From: UBA12191 sp009937185
GTDB taxonomy: Bacteria; Planctomycetota; UBA8108; UBA1146
Assembly (NCBI GenBank): GCA_938075155.1
Contig: CALJGL010000012.1
Location: 124,001 to 188,000 of the forward strand
Direction of reading: 5' to 3'
DNA length: 64,000 bases
The position numbers were made by a program, and so were the translations under genes. Shown one piece after another: positions 16,299-25,511 of this stretch (positions within the stretch are counted from its first letter, which is position 1; the number at the start of each line of letters is the position of its first letter). The notes below the pieces were generated by a model. That model did not search any database, had not been told where the DNA came from, and was given only the letters and a program-made list of their open reading frames with translations.

Positions 16299-16649
16299 AT
16301 GAGCATGGATAGTATCGATTTTGGTTCTGGGGAGATTGAGGGGCCAGCGAGTCCTGAGGGCCCTTCTGGTCCTGATGGCCCCGACGGCCCTTCTGGCACT
16401 GATGGCCCCGACGGGCCTAACGAATCGGACGGCTCCGACGACAGTGAACGTATCCCAGACGATATTCCTCTCGAGGAAAACTCGGCTGAGATTTCAGATC
16501 AGGTTCATGATATTGACGGCCAGAACCCTGTGGAGCCTAGGGATCCTGAAGTCCTAAAAGAACTGATTCAGGGGTTTGATCTTCAGAAGCCCGACCATGT
16601 CGCAGCGTTAAAAGAAATGATTCAGAACTTAGTGAACGACGGAATTTGA
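16299..16649 (+). CDS. Small collagen-like (Gly-Pro-rich) acidic protein
   Basis: 116 residues, strongly acidic, no signal peptide or membrane segment. Residues about 15-41 are collagen-like Gly-X-Y triplets (GPSGPDGPDGPSGTDGPDGP), then a Ser/Asp-rich linker and a helical C-terminal half with two related pieces (EVLKELIQGFDLQKPDHVAA and LKEMIQNLVNDGI). The triplet run is too short for a free collagen triple helix without a trimerising partner, but the helical tail could supply it. An AGGGATGG-like ribosome site precedes the start, and a terminator-like hairpin follows, supporting a real single-gene transcript. Function unknown. Confidence 0.55.
   Translation: MSMDSIDFGSGEIEGPASPEGPSGPDGPDGPSGTDGPDGPNESDGSDDSERIPDDIPLEENSAEISDQVHDIDGQNPVEPRDPEVLKELIQGFDLQKPDHVAALKEMIQNLVNDGI
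16359..16412 (+). repeat. 27-bp tandem duplication in the collagen-like region
   Basis: Two adjacent 27-bp units differing at two bases encode GPSGPDGPD and GPSGTDGPD. This shows how the Gly-X-Y run grew. Confidence 0.8.
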
Positions 16650-16698
16650 GGGCAACCACCACGATATGCCTTAGATTTCGAAGTCTGTGACTCTGGTT

Positions 16699-16740
16699 GA
16701 AAACTCCCCGTCGCTCAGCGGCAGGGAGTTTTCTGCTTTC
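16699..16740 (+). terminator. Terminator-like hairpin after the collagen-like gene
   Basis: GAAAACTCCC pairs with GGGAGTTTTC (10 bp) around a 15-nt loop that itself can form CCG/CGG contacts; the following TTTTCTGCTTTCC is only moderately T-rich. Confidence 0.7.
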
Positions 16741-16844
16741 CGGGTTTTGCTTTCAGATGGGGACGGGTGATTGCACCTACAACCCCTGAGTATTAGAAGT
16801 GCAGTTCAGACTTTTAATAGAATCCAATTCAGAGAGGGAGCCCC

Positions 16845-17210
16845 ATGAACGAATCCGCAGATGCAGAAGCATCTTCAGACGATATTCCAACCATCAGTTT
16901 CGACGATTTCACAAAAGTAGAGCTACGAACGGCAAAGGTGTTGGAAGTAGAGCCTCATCCGAAGGCCGACCGGCTATGGCTTCTGACGATAGATGGTGGA
17001 ACAGAGAAGCGTCAAATCGTTGCGGGTGTCAGAGCGCACTACACCCGTGATGAGTTGAAAGGGAAAACCATCGTCGTGGTGTGGAATCTCGAACCTGCGA
17101 CCATCCGGGGTGTGGAGTCACGAGGTATGCTCTTGGCTGTTGAAGACGAAGGCGTCGTTCGATTGCTAGGGCCAGATGGAATGGTCGCTCCCGGCTGCAG
17201 AGTCGGCTAA
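16845..17210 (+). CDS. Free-standing tRNA-binding (EMAP/MetRS C-terminal type) protein
   Basis: OB-fold tRNA-binding domain as found at the C-terminus of methionyl-tRNA synthetase or as a separate beta subunit. The body (about residues 17-121) has the family signature FTKVELRTAKVLEVEPHPKADRLWLLTIDGG, then RQIVAGVRAHYT, and ATIRGVESRGMLLAVEDEG. The first 16 residues are an acidic leader. It would deliver tRNA to a synthetase, or act as a CsaA-like chaperone. No metG is nearby in the window. recN follows after 14 bp, so they are probably co-transcribed. GAGGGAG precedes the ATG. Confidence 0.85.
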   Translation: MNESADAEASSDDIPTISFDDFTKVELRTAKVLEVEPHPKADRLWLLTIDGGTEKRQIVAGVRAHYTRDELKGKTIVVVWNLEPATIRGVESRGMLLAVEDEGVVRLLGPDGMVAPGCRVG

Positions 17211-17224
17211 CGAAGGGGAAACCA

Positions 17225-18919
17225 ATGCTCGTTCATCTATCCGTGGAAGACCTCGGCCTGATTGAAAAAATTGAATTTGATCCGGGCTCAGGGCTGCATG
17301 TGTTGAGTGGTGAAACTGGAGTTGGTAAATCGATGCTTCTGGCATCTATGCTGATTCTCCGAGGAGAGCGCACCCGAACTGACGTCATAAGACGGGGAGC
17401 CTCTCGAGCATTCGTCCGTGGTATTTTTCAGCTCTCCGAATCAAACTGCCAAAAAATCAGTGAAGAACTCGGGTTCTCTATCGAAGATGGAGAACTGCTG
17501 ATTGAGCGAGAAATTGCAAAAGAGGGCAGAAGCCGTTGTCGGATCGATGGTCGGGAATCAACCACCACTGTTCTGAGAAGAATCGCGCCTTTTCTGATTG
17601 AGGTGATTGGGCAAGGGCAAGCATTGACTCTTTTGCAATCGGAAACCCAATTGGAATTGCTCGACCGGTTTGGTGGGCTGCTGGACAAACGCCAGGCTCA
17701 TGCCTCTGCTTGGAACGAAGCGAGAGAGCTAGAAAAGCGAATCCAGGCTCTCGAAGAAAGTAGTCGGGAACGGAGAGACAGAGCTCTTTTTCTGGAACAT
17801 GTGATTGAAGAATTGGAGCAAGCTTCTCTGGAAAAAGGCCAGCGTGCCTCGTTAGAGCAAGAGTTAGAGCTTCTTGAAGAACGAGATAGGGTTCTTGCTG
17901 CTATTGCAGGAGCGAGGACGAGGATTCTTGATAAAGACGGCTGTGTGTTGGATTCCTTGGGATCTACCGAGAGAGATCTCCGTGGCTTTGAACAATTACA
18001 TCCAGGAATAGCAGCGCTTCTTGAAGGATGTATTCAATCGAGAAGTTTATTAGAGGATTCATTACGTGAGTTATCTGGAATCGATGCCGATTTGGATATG
18101 GATCCTGTCGCTCTGGATCAAAAAAGCCGTCGGCTCGACCAAATTGTGACATTGGAAGAGAAGTATCATCGGTCCGAAGAGGATTTGCTGTCGTATCTGG
18201 TTGAATGCCAAAATGAACAGCAACAGATTTCTGGAGATTCAGAAGAGCTCCCAGATCTGCATGCGGGATTGAGTAGATGTGTGGACCAATTAAAAGAGGG
18301 AACCCGAATACTCACTGAAGCTCGACTGAAAATTATTCAGCAACTCACTCGGCATTGTTCAGATGAGTTGAAAGATTTGGGCTTGGAAAAAGCTAAAATT
18401 GTAGGAGAGTTGAGCCCCCTAGAGGGAACCCGTTATTGGAATGGGATGGATGAAAAAGGTGCAGATCAATTCCGCATTTGTTTCAGTGCCAATCCCGGGG
18501 AGCCTGTTCGTCCATTAGCAGAAGTTGCCAGTGGTGGAGAACTCTCAAGAGTGATGTTGGCTTTGGTGAAAACTTTGGCCGGTGTCACAGGTACGGAAAC
18601 TCTTGTTTTTGACGAAATCGATAGCAATGTCGGAGGGCGAATGGGTTTCGCGATCGGACAAAAACTGAGGCAAATCGGAGAGAGTCATCAGGTTTTGTGT
18701 GTGACCCATCTTCCCCAGGTGGCTTGTCATGGCATGTGGCAGCATAAAGTTGTCAAACAGGTCGACAGCGGAAAGACCAGTACGTTCCTAGAATTGCTAG
18801 AGGGCGAGGACCGTATTCGTGAACTGGCTTCGATGCTTCGAGGCGACAGGGCAACAGAGAGATCACTAGAGGAAGCAAGGGCAATGATCGTCGAAGCGAA
18901 TACGTTGGAGACGGCTTGA
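17225..18919 (+). CDS. recN: DNA repair protein RecN
   Basis: SMC-like ATPase acting in recombinational repair of double-strand breaks. Residues 1-60 include LSVEDLGLIEKIEFDPGSGLHVLSGETGVGKSML, the RecN Walker A region. The centre (about 155-390) is coiled coil with frequent Glu/Leu/Arg heptads. The C-terminal ATPase half has the ABC-type signature VASGGELSRVMLALK-like (ASGGELSR), Walker B TLVFDEIDSNVGG and the downstream VTHLPQVACHG. Length of 564 is typical. It is followed with a 4-bp overlap by manA, an unusual but clearly coupled arrangement. Confidence 0.96.
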   Translation: MLVHLSVEDLGLIEKIEFDPGSGLHVLSGETGVGKSMLLASMLILRGERTRTDVIRRGASRAFVRGIFQLSESNCQKISEELGFSIEDGELLIEREIAKEGRSRCRIDGRESTTTVLRRIAPFLIEVIGQGQALTLLQSETQLELLDRFGGLLDKRQAHASAWNEARELEKRIQALEESSRERRDRALFLEHVIEELEQASLEKGQRASLEQELELLEERDRVLAAIAGARTRILDKDGCVLDSLGSTERDLRGFEQLHPGIAALLEGCIQSRSLLEDSLRELSGIDADLDMDPVALDQKSRRLDQIVTLEEKYHRSEEDLLSYLVECQNEQQQISGDSEELPDLHAGLSRCVDQLKEGTRILTEARLKIIQQLTRHCSDELKDLGLEKAKIVGELSPLEGTRYWNGMDEKGADQFRICFSANPGEPVRPLAEVASGGELSRVMLALVKTLAGVTGTETLVFDEIDSNVGGRMGFAIGQKLRQIGESHQVLCVTHLPQVACHGMWQHKVVKQVDSGKTSTFLELLEGEDRIRELASMLRGDRATERSLEEARAMIVEANTLETA

Positions 18920-19905
18920 GCCCTCTTCAACGGGAGGCTCTCAAGCTGGATCCGGTACCTGTGAGTAAGCCATGGGGAGGGAAAAAGCTCCTCCCTTATT
19001 TGCTTCCCGGTGCTGAGTCCTGTCTTCCTTTGGGAGAACTTTGGCTTGTTTCTACAGTTGGAGATCACTGTCGACACTCAAGGATCAACTCAGGAGTGCA
19101 CGATGGATTGCTACTCTCTGATCTGATAAAGGCCTCACCCGAAAAAATCCTAGGACCATCATGGGGTGGTGAGGATGCTGATTCAGAGTTCCCATTACTC
19201 TTTAAGTTTCTCGATGCAAATACGGAACTATCCGTTCAGGTTCATCCCGATGATGCGTTTTCAAAATGCAGAGGATTAGGATCTACGGGTAAGGAAGAAT
19301 CTTGGATCATCTTAGACGCGAATCCGGAAGCGTTTGTCAGAGTCGGATTCTCTGCGAACTGGGATATGGAAAAATTATCTGAAGCAGCGACCAAAGGAGA
19401 GTGTGTTGAAGAAGCTCTCAATAAAGTCCCTGTGAAGAGAGGTGACATTCTTCATATTCCTCCGAGGACAGTGCATTCCATCGGTGCGGGAATAGTTCTG
19501 GCAGAAATCCAGCAGCCCAGTGATGTCACATTCAGAATCCATGACGGAAATAATGTGGGACTGGATGGGAATCCCAGAGAACTTCATCTCGAAATGGCTC
19601 TACAGTTAGATCCACCTGAGCAGGATTCCACAGATGTGATCCCCGTGAATCCAGAATCGCAGGGGGGGTGGCAGCTCAGAATAGCGGCTTCTCCTTATCA
19701 GGTTTTTGAGCTGAAGGGACCATGGGAGGGCCAATTGGACATCCCTGAGGATCGAAGTTCGATCCTCTGCCTCCTTTCCGGTTCAGCAGAGAGCCGCGGA
19801 GAGCGACTTCATGAAGGCTCAGTTCGCTTATTGCTTCCCGGAAAAGGTGAATTTCACCTGAAATCTGCTTCTGACAGTTGGGCAATACTCTGTATCCCCA
19901 CCTGA
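18916..19905 (+). CDS. manA: Class I mannose-6-phosphate isomerase
   Basis: Zn-dependent isomerase interconverting mannose-6-phosphate and fructose-6-phosphate for GDP-mannose and cell-surface glycans. Motifs: KPWGGKKLLPYLL (N-term), ELWLVST, LLFKFLDANTELSVQVHPDD with zinc ligands Gln/His, GKEESW with the zinc-ligand Glu, and RGDILHIPPRTVHSIGAGIVLAEIQQPSDVTFRIHD with the second His and the catalytic Arg region. Length matches the short bacterial class (about 320 aa). The TTG start overlaps the recN stop and has GGAG 6 bases ahead. Confidence 0.94.
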   Translation: MSPLQREALKLDPVPVSKPWGGKKLLPYLLPGAESCLPLGELWLVSTVGDHCRHSRINSGVHDGLLLSDLIKASPEKILGPSWGGEDADSEFPLLFKFLDANTELSVQVHPDDAFSKCRGLGSTGKEESWIILDANPEAFVRVGFSANWDMEKLSEAATKGECVEEALNKVPVKRGDILHIPPRTVHSIGAGIVLAEIQQPSDVTFRIHDGNNVGLDGNPRELHLEMALQLDPPEQDSTDVIPVNPESQGGWQLRIAASPYQVFELKGPWEGQLDIPEDRSSILCLLSGSAESRGERLHEGSVRLLLPGKGEFHLKSASDSWAILCIPT

Positions 19906-20034
19906 TGGGTCAAGTTGACCGTGGCGGGGTGAGTGGCTACCATCTGGATGGATTCGGTTGTCCCGGGGAAGGGCCCTTTGGAGTTATTACTCAGGGGCTC
20001 TGGGCGACTGGAAAATCTCGGAAGGAAATGTCTT

Positions 20035-20535
20035 TTGAACAGAGCGCGACGTCGTCCCCAAAGGGACCGATCCGATTCCGGAGCTGAGGATCGTCCGGCT
20101 TATAAGCCGAAAGCCAAGAAGGGTGCTCATCCTGCTGTGGTGATCGTCACTCTTGTGTTGTTGATCTCAACCGTCTCCATTTTCGCATATAGCATTTTGA
20201 ACAGACCCAAAGAGCCAAAAATCGTCATAGAAGAGACTACGACTGATAAAGAATATAGGGCCATTCAGAGAGACATATCTCAGTCTCAAGTCATGGCCAG
20301 AAAAGTCGTTCAAATGCGGAATGACGATGATTCGAAGAAGTTTGCCAGAGAATGGCAAAAGGCTATGAACTTCTCGAGTGGTACGCAGCAAAAGTTACGT
20401 GAGATGCTCGCAGAGGTGAGAACTCCTGAGGGTATTCTTCCGCCAGAATTTTCAGGATATAATTCCGACTTTTCCAAGATTCAAACCATCATTTTGGACC
20501 TCAGTAAAGTTGCCCCCATGTTTACTGAAGACTAG
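20035..20535 (+). CDS. Single-pass membrane protein, function unknown
   Basis: The start is TTG, chosen for GGAAGG 8 bases upstream; a longer reading from an ATG at 19933 has an Arg-rich, unlikely leader and no ribosome site. It has a basic N-terminus (RARRRPQRDR), one transmembrane helix (about residues 33-53, HPAVVIVTLVLLISTVSIFAY), then a soluble helical domain of about 110 residues with the chain RDISQSQVMARKVVQMRNDDDSKKF. Topology is probably N-in with the helical part outside. It sits 8 bp ahead of another single-TM protein and after manA. Confidence 0.6.
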   Translation: MNRARRRPQRDRSDSGAEDRPAYKPKAKKGAHPAVVIVTLVLLISTVSIFAYSILNRPKEPKIVIEETTTDKEYRAIQRDISQSQVMARKVVQMRNDDDSKKFAREWQKAMNFSSGTQQKLREMLAEVRTPEGILPPEFSGYNSDFSKIQTIILDLSKVAPMFTED

Positions 20536-20543
20536 GAGTAAGA

Positions 20544-21089
20544 TTGGCAACGAAAAAGCCAACAAGATCTGCACCTCAACAAGGTGGAGGGAAACCTCCT
20601 GTCATCAGAGCAGAAGAGGATGACCTTGATATGGGAGACCTCTTGATCGGGGTTTGTGGCCTCGTGGGATTACCAGTGGTGACACTTATTGTATTGTCAT
20701 TTATTGGAATGCCATTTGGTGGATCTGAAGAGATGAATTCCGAGCAAGCAGATGTCTATCGTAGTATCGATAAATTTGTACCTCAGATGACGACTCAAGA
20801 AGCCGGAATCATTCTGAACCGAGTTCAGTACTGGGTGGATGATCGGGCGAAAAATTATTACGACCGTTCTCGCGCTGTCAGCGACAACAGCATAAAAAAC
20901 TATTGGCAAGAATTGGCCCAAGGTGTTCTGGGTAAAGCGGAATCAAGTTTGAAGCGAGTTCAGGACGAGTTTCGTAACAATCCTGAAAAGGGATCCGAGA
21001 TATTAGACGCTGCTCAACTTTGGTTTAAAAAGGTAGATGCTCTACAGGTGGCCATCGAGCAAGAGGACCCTTTCCGTCAGGTTCGCTAA
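20544..21089 (+). CDS. Single-pass membrane protein with helical C-terminal domain, function unknown
   Basis: TTG start with TAGGAGT 8 bases upstream. After a polar N-terminus of about 32 residues there is a transmembrane helix (about 33-60, LLIGVCGLVGLPVVTLIVLSFIG), then a helical domain of about 115 residues. It resembles its upstream neighbour in design (TM then helices) though not clearly in sequence; the two may form a complex. I recognise no family. Confidence 0.65.
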   Translation: MATKKPTRSAPQQGGGKPPVIRAEEDDLDMGDLLIGVCGLVGLPVVTLIVLSFIGMPFGGSEEMNSEQADVYRSIDKFVPQMTTQEAGIILNRVQYWVDDRAKNYYDRSRAVSDNSIKNYWQELAQGVLGKAESSLKRVQDEFRNNPEKGSEILDAAQLWFKKVDALQVAIEQEDPFRQVR

Positions 21090-21241
21090 GCCATTTTTTT
21101 TTCATTACATCTGATATTGGTCGATAGAGGCCGAATAATGGCGTTTTAGCGACCCCTGTCGGCCCAATTCCCTGATCTGTCGTATTCTTCTTTGGAACGG
21201 TAGGCATCTCGAATGCCCTGGAGCCCCGTTCCTGGGGAAAC

Positions 21242-24200
21242 ATGGGTTCCTTCCATTCAGAAGATTGTATCAATGGTCGATATCGCGTCCTTCGCCAACT
21301 AGGTGCAGGAGCAATGGGCACGGTGTATCTCTGCGAAGACCTGACAAGGGTGCGCCGTAAGGTTGCTCTCAAGGTCCTTCGATCAGATCGCCTTGAGGAC
21401 TCAGAAGAGTGGTCGAAAATTGAATATGAAGCTCTTACTCGACTGATTCATCCTAATCTGGCGAGGGTCCATGACTTTGGCCGAGTTCAGGAGAGTCACG
21501 ACTGGTTTATCGTGAGTGAGTTCATCAGAGGTGATGATTTCTTGGGTGCGTCCACTTCCTTTGAAGAAGCGGAATTCCTCGATGTCATCGTTCAGATATG
21601 TCGTGCTTTGGAATACATCCATTCTCAGGGATATGTTCATTTCGATATCAAACCTGACAATATCCTCGTGACAAGAACGAGGCAATTTGGCGGAGAAGAT
21701 TCTTCGAAAGTTGTCCAAGATCAAAATAAAGATGCCTCGACTGATAAATGTTTAGGGCCACCGGTTGCCAAGTTAATTGATTTCGGCCTTGCCGAAAAAA
21801 TAACAGGCACTTTTGATTTTGCGATCAAAGGAACAATGCACTATGTCGCACCTGAAATAATTGAGGGTGGAACCCCTGACAGACGTGCAGACCTGTATTC
21901 ATTTGGCGTTTCGCTCTACCAGATAATGTGTGGCAGATTGCCCTTTGTATCTGCTGAAGGAGTGTCCGTCGGAAGAATCGAAGGTCGTTGGAGAGAAGAT
22001 ATTCGCAATGATCTTTCGGGGGAACAGCAGTACCTCGTAGAGATCATCATTAAGTTGCTTGAAAAAGATCCTGAACTTCGTTTTTCAACTGCACGAGAAA
22101 TAATCCAGGCAGTCAGTGCTGGAGCTGGAAGACATTGGCAGGCAGAGACCGCGGAGACTCAAAATTCATATCTGCATAGTAATAGGTTAATTGGTCGAAG
22201 ATTTGAATTGGAATATCTTCGTGATGGTGTGGAAAGAAATACAGGCCTTGCTCTTCGTGAGGGAGGAGATCCTCATGAAACTGACAGATCTCGTCCTCTA
22301 CTCCTGGTCTCAGGAGAGATTGGCATCGGGAAAAGTCGATTGATTGATGAGTTTTCTCATCATTTGAAACTACGAGAGATGCCAGTGTTTACGGGGCATT
22401 GCCTAGAGTCGGGTCAACAAGCTTATCAGCCATTTAAAACGATTCTTGAGCAAATGTCGTTGTCTGCTGGTTTGGGTTCTGAGCTATTCAAGAACCATGG
22501 AAAAATGCTTCAACGTCTTTGTCCCAGATTGAGAGCTGGAAGTTCTTCCGATGATTTCGATGATCGTCCCGAGGGCTTTTCTCAAAACTTTGTGGATGAA
22601 GTCGCCCGCTTTATGGAGTTGGCCTCACGAGAGAAACCTTCAGTGGTGGTCATCAATAATCTTCATTGGGCTGACGATCCAACGGTCGCACTTCTTGATA
22701 GGCTTACGGAGAGAATATTAAAACCGAACTCTGAAAGTAAAATACTTGTTGTATTGACGATGCGAGATGACGATCAGAGATCTCCTGCACTGCAAGAATT
22801 TATAGACAAATACAGAGACCTGAGCGTTGTCGATGAACTTGTATTAAAGAGATTTGGTCGCCCTCAGATCGCAGAACTGATTCAACATGTTCTGCAGGTA
22901 GAAGCGATCCCGGCAACATTTCTTGACAGACTTGAAGAAAGAACCGCAGGTAATCCACTCTTCCTGGTCGAGATGCTCAAGGTGTTACAAGAAGAAGGCA
23001 TCATTCACAGAAACTCAGAGGGTTGGACTATTCGCGGAGGTGGCGAGTTATCACGCGTTGAACTTCCAGCGGGTATTCATCAAGTTCTCCATAGAAGAGT
23101 AAGGCTTCTTGCTGAAAAGCCACGAAGTCTTCTGCGGTTGCTCGCGCTGCATGGGAAATCTGCCCCTCTAAAGTTACTGGAGTTCATCGACGGATTTAAA
23201 GAAACGTTGAGATCTGATCTCCGTGAACTTGACGCCAGGGGAATGGTATCGAGAAGCTTAGATTCTGGTCGCCCGACGTATGCCATTCTGCAGCCAAAGC
23301 TGCAGGAAATCATTATTCGTGATATTCCACCGGCCGAATCAAGACGCTTGCACGGACTTCTTGCCGAGGGGATTGAGGAGTTTCATTCCGCGGATCTTTC
23401 GGGTGTTCGGGAAGATCTTTCATATCACTTTCAGAGATCGGACTGCCCTGAGAAAGCGTTAGAGCATTTGCTGGCGGCCGGTGAGGCGATGCAAGTCGTT
23501 CATGCACATGGAAAAGCTCTGGAGCATTATCAACAAGCACTTTGTCGTCTTACAGATGCGGAAGATCATCTTCAGGAACGATTTGCGATTCGAGAAAAGA
23601 TGGGTGACGCCGCGATAGTGCTCGGCGACCTTGATCTTGCGAAAACTTCATTTAATGAAATCGAATCGAAGAAGATCGAACGAGAAGATTGGTCTGTTGA
23701 GCTTGAAATGTATCGAGTGCGTGCCCTCAGGAAACTGGGCAGAATCGATGAGATTTTGGGGGATTACCCTTCCGCTCTGAGATGGTTGAGAGAATCCGCT
23801 GACATTGTCATGAGGCTGGATGAAGAAGTGAGGGGAAATGAGCAACTTCGAGTCCTAGGTTCTTTAGCATGGATTCAATACTGTACTGGTGATTATGATC
23901 GAGCGCTTAAGATCAGTGCCGAGGGGTTGTCTCTATTAGACGATGCCGACGCAAGTGCTGAAAAAGCGTTTTTCTTGGCCAACATTGGGCATGCTTCTCA
24001 AGCCAGGGGAGAAGTTTCGCAAGCGATTGATTTCCACCAACAAGCGCTCGAGATTCATGAAGACCTGGAAGCTTCTACTGGAGTAACCCGATCGCTCAAT
24101 GCGCTTTGCGGTGCATATTTGGCAGATGGGCAGATCGCAGAAGCACTGGAGATCGTTGATCAAGTCATCCAATCAACAGAAGAGTCGGGTGATCGTTCAG

Positions 24201-25480
24201 GTCGGGCTCTTGCACTTCATCATCAAGCGGAGGCTTTGATGCGTTGCGGTGATCTTTCTCTAAGTCTTGAAAAGGTGGAAATCTCGAGAGAACTCAGTCA
24301 GCAACTCAATATGAGATATCTCAGTACGAGAAACTATTTGATACGAGGAAAAATACGACGGATTACTGGAGATCTCCATGCTGCGGAAAGTGATTTGCTC
24401 AGGGCATATGGAGTTCATTCGAGATCCGGTAAAGGAATAGGACTCGCTGAATGTCTTTTAGAATTGGTGTACCTAAATATTGAGCAGGGGAATACCCCAC
24501 AGGCGAGTGATATTTTGGATCGACTGCGTTATGTCAATGAAGATATATCTCAGCGAAGATTGTCTCTAGAGATCCAATATCTAGAGGCCTGTATCGACTC
24601 GGCGTTGAATCACGATCCAGAGACAAGCCTTGAGAAGTTTGAGGCGGTTGAAAAAGGATCTCGTGAAAGATCAGACTTAGATCTTCGTATTCGAATTATG
24701 ACTCATATTGCTGAGCTCCAGGTTGAACAGAGAAAACTGGACGATGCTCGTCAGTCATATCAGCAGTGTGATCGATTACATCAGGCGGTCTCTGAGTCTC
24801 TTCCCAATCATTTACGGGCTCCCTACCTTGAGAGCCAGCAAGTCGGAGCAGGACTTGAAGGTGGACGCGAAGTTAAAGAGGTTCTCACGGAAGAAATCAG
24901 CTCTGATACCGTCCAAGAGGATGTCGAAGAAGGAACGGCTTCAGAGAGTTCAGTTCACATCAATCGTGAGCAGGAACGACTTTCTGCTGAAATGATGAGA
25001 GTGACCACTCTTCTCGGAGAAGCCGCACTGACACCTGTTCCTAGAGTCATTATTCCGAAGTCTTTGTCTGCCCTGGTTCGAGCCATACGCGGACAGCAAG
25101 GATGGATCTTAACTCGCAAAGGAGACGAAGTTCACGTGGCCTTCGGAGTCGATGCCTCCGGGAAGCCACTGAAGGGTCATAAAGACCGAATAGCGTTGTC
25201 TCTCGTCGAGGACGTCTGGGATAGCGGAAAAGGTGTCCTCGCGAGAAGGATCGTGGATGAGCCCAGAACCCAAACTCTGGAGTCTCTCTATAAATCCGGA
25301 ATGCAGAGTCTGTGTGTCATGCCTCTCAGATTAGAGGGCAAAGTGAGGGCACTGGCCTATATTGCAGATCCCGATGCGAGCGTTCTGGAAAGCGCGGAAG
25401 GTAAATCCCTGATTGAAGCACATTGCGGATTGATGGGTTTCTTGTTGCCTCGACAAAACCAGACTTCGACAACTGCCTGA
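21242..25480 (+). CDS. Large Ser/Thr kinase with AAA ATPase, TPR and GAF-like domains
   Basis: Multidomain cytoplasmic signalling protein of PknK/STAND type. The N-terminal kinase (about 8-290) has glycine loop LGAGAMGTVY, ATP lysine K44, DFG at 180-182 and APE; the catalytic loop reads HFDIKPDN (H133, F134, D135), so the usual Arg of HRD is Phe (non-RD type). An AAA/NTPase region has Walker A GEIGIGKSR (358-366) and Walker B VVVINNLHWADD (about 468-479). Residues about 740-1190 form a long array of TPR-like helical pairs. The end (about 1265-1405) resembles a GAF domain: ALVRAIRGQQGWILTRKG...GMQSLCVMPLRLEGKVRALAYI. Such proteins are thought to gather several inputs through TPR/GAF and couple them to phosphorylation. 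No membrane helix is seen. Confidence 0.93.
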   Translation: MGSFHSEDCINGRYRVLRQLGAGAMGTVYLCEDLTRVRRKVALKVLRSDRLEDSEEWSKIEYEALTRLIHPNLARVHDFGRVQESHDWFIVSEFIRGDDFLGASTSFEEAEFLDVIVQICRALEYIHSQGYVHFDIKPDNILVTRTRQFGGEDSSKVVQDQNKDASTDKCLGPPVAKLIDFGLAEKITGTFDFAIKGTMHYVAPEIIEGGTPDRRADLYSFGVSLYQIMCGRLPFVSAEGVSVGRIEGRWREDIRNDLSGEQQYLVEIIIKLLEKDPELRFSTAREIIQAVSAGAGRHWQAETAETQNSYLHSNRLIGRRFELEYLRDGVERNTGLALREGGDPHETDRSRPLLLVSGEIGIGKSRLIDEFSHHLKLREMPVFTGHCLESGQQAYQPFKTILEQMSLSAGLGSELFKNHGKMLQRLCPRLRAGSSSDDFDDRPEGFSQNFVDEVARFMELASREKPSVVVINNLHWADDPTVALLDRLTERILKPNSESKILVVLTMRDDDQRSPALQEFIDKYRDLSVVDELVLKRFGRPQIAELIQHVLQVEAIPATFLDRLEERTAGNPLFLVEMLKVLQEEGIIHRNSEGWTIRGGGELSRVELPAGIHQVLHRRVRLLAEKPRSLLRLLALHGKSAPLKLLEFIDGFKETLRSDLRELDARGMVSRSLDSGRPTYAILQPKLQEIIIRDIPPAESRRLHGLLAEGIEEFHSADLSGVREDLSYHFQRSDCPEKALEHLLAAGEAMQVVHAHGKALEHYQQALCRLTDAEDHLQERFAIREKMGDAAIVLGDLDLAKTSFNEIESKKIEREDWSVELEMYRVRALRKLGRIDEILGDYPSALRWLRESADIVMRLDEEVRGNEQLRVLGSLAWIQYCTGDYDRALKISAEGLSLLDDADASAEKAFFLANIGHASQARGEVSQAIDFHQQALEIHEDLEASTGVTRSLNALCGAYLADGQIAEALEIVDQVIQSTEESGDRSGRALALHHQAEALMRCGDLSLSLEKVEISRELSQQLNMRYLSTRNYLIRGKIRRITGDLHAAESDLLRAYGVHSRSGKGIGLAECLLELVYLNIEQGNTPQASDILDRLRYVNEDISQRRLSLEIQYLEACIDSALNHDPETSLEKFEAVEKGSRERSDLDLRIRIMTHIAELQVEQRKLDDARQSYQQCDRLHQAVSESLPNHLRAPYLESQQVGAGLEGGREVKEVLTEEISSDTVQEDVEEGTASESSVHINREQERLSAEMMRVTTLLGEAALTPVPRVIIPKSLSALVRAIRGQQGWILTRKGDEVHVAFGVDASGKPLKGHKDRIALSLVEDVWDSGKGVLARRIVDEPRTQTLESLYKSGMQSLCVMPLRLEGKVRALAYIADPDASVLESAEGKSLIEAHCGLMGFLLPRQNQTSTTA

Positions 25481-25511
25481 CCCGTCGAGATTCAGGGGTT
25501 ATCCTGTATAC

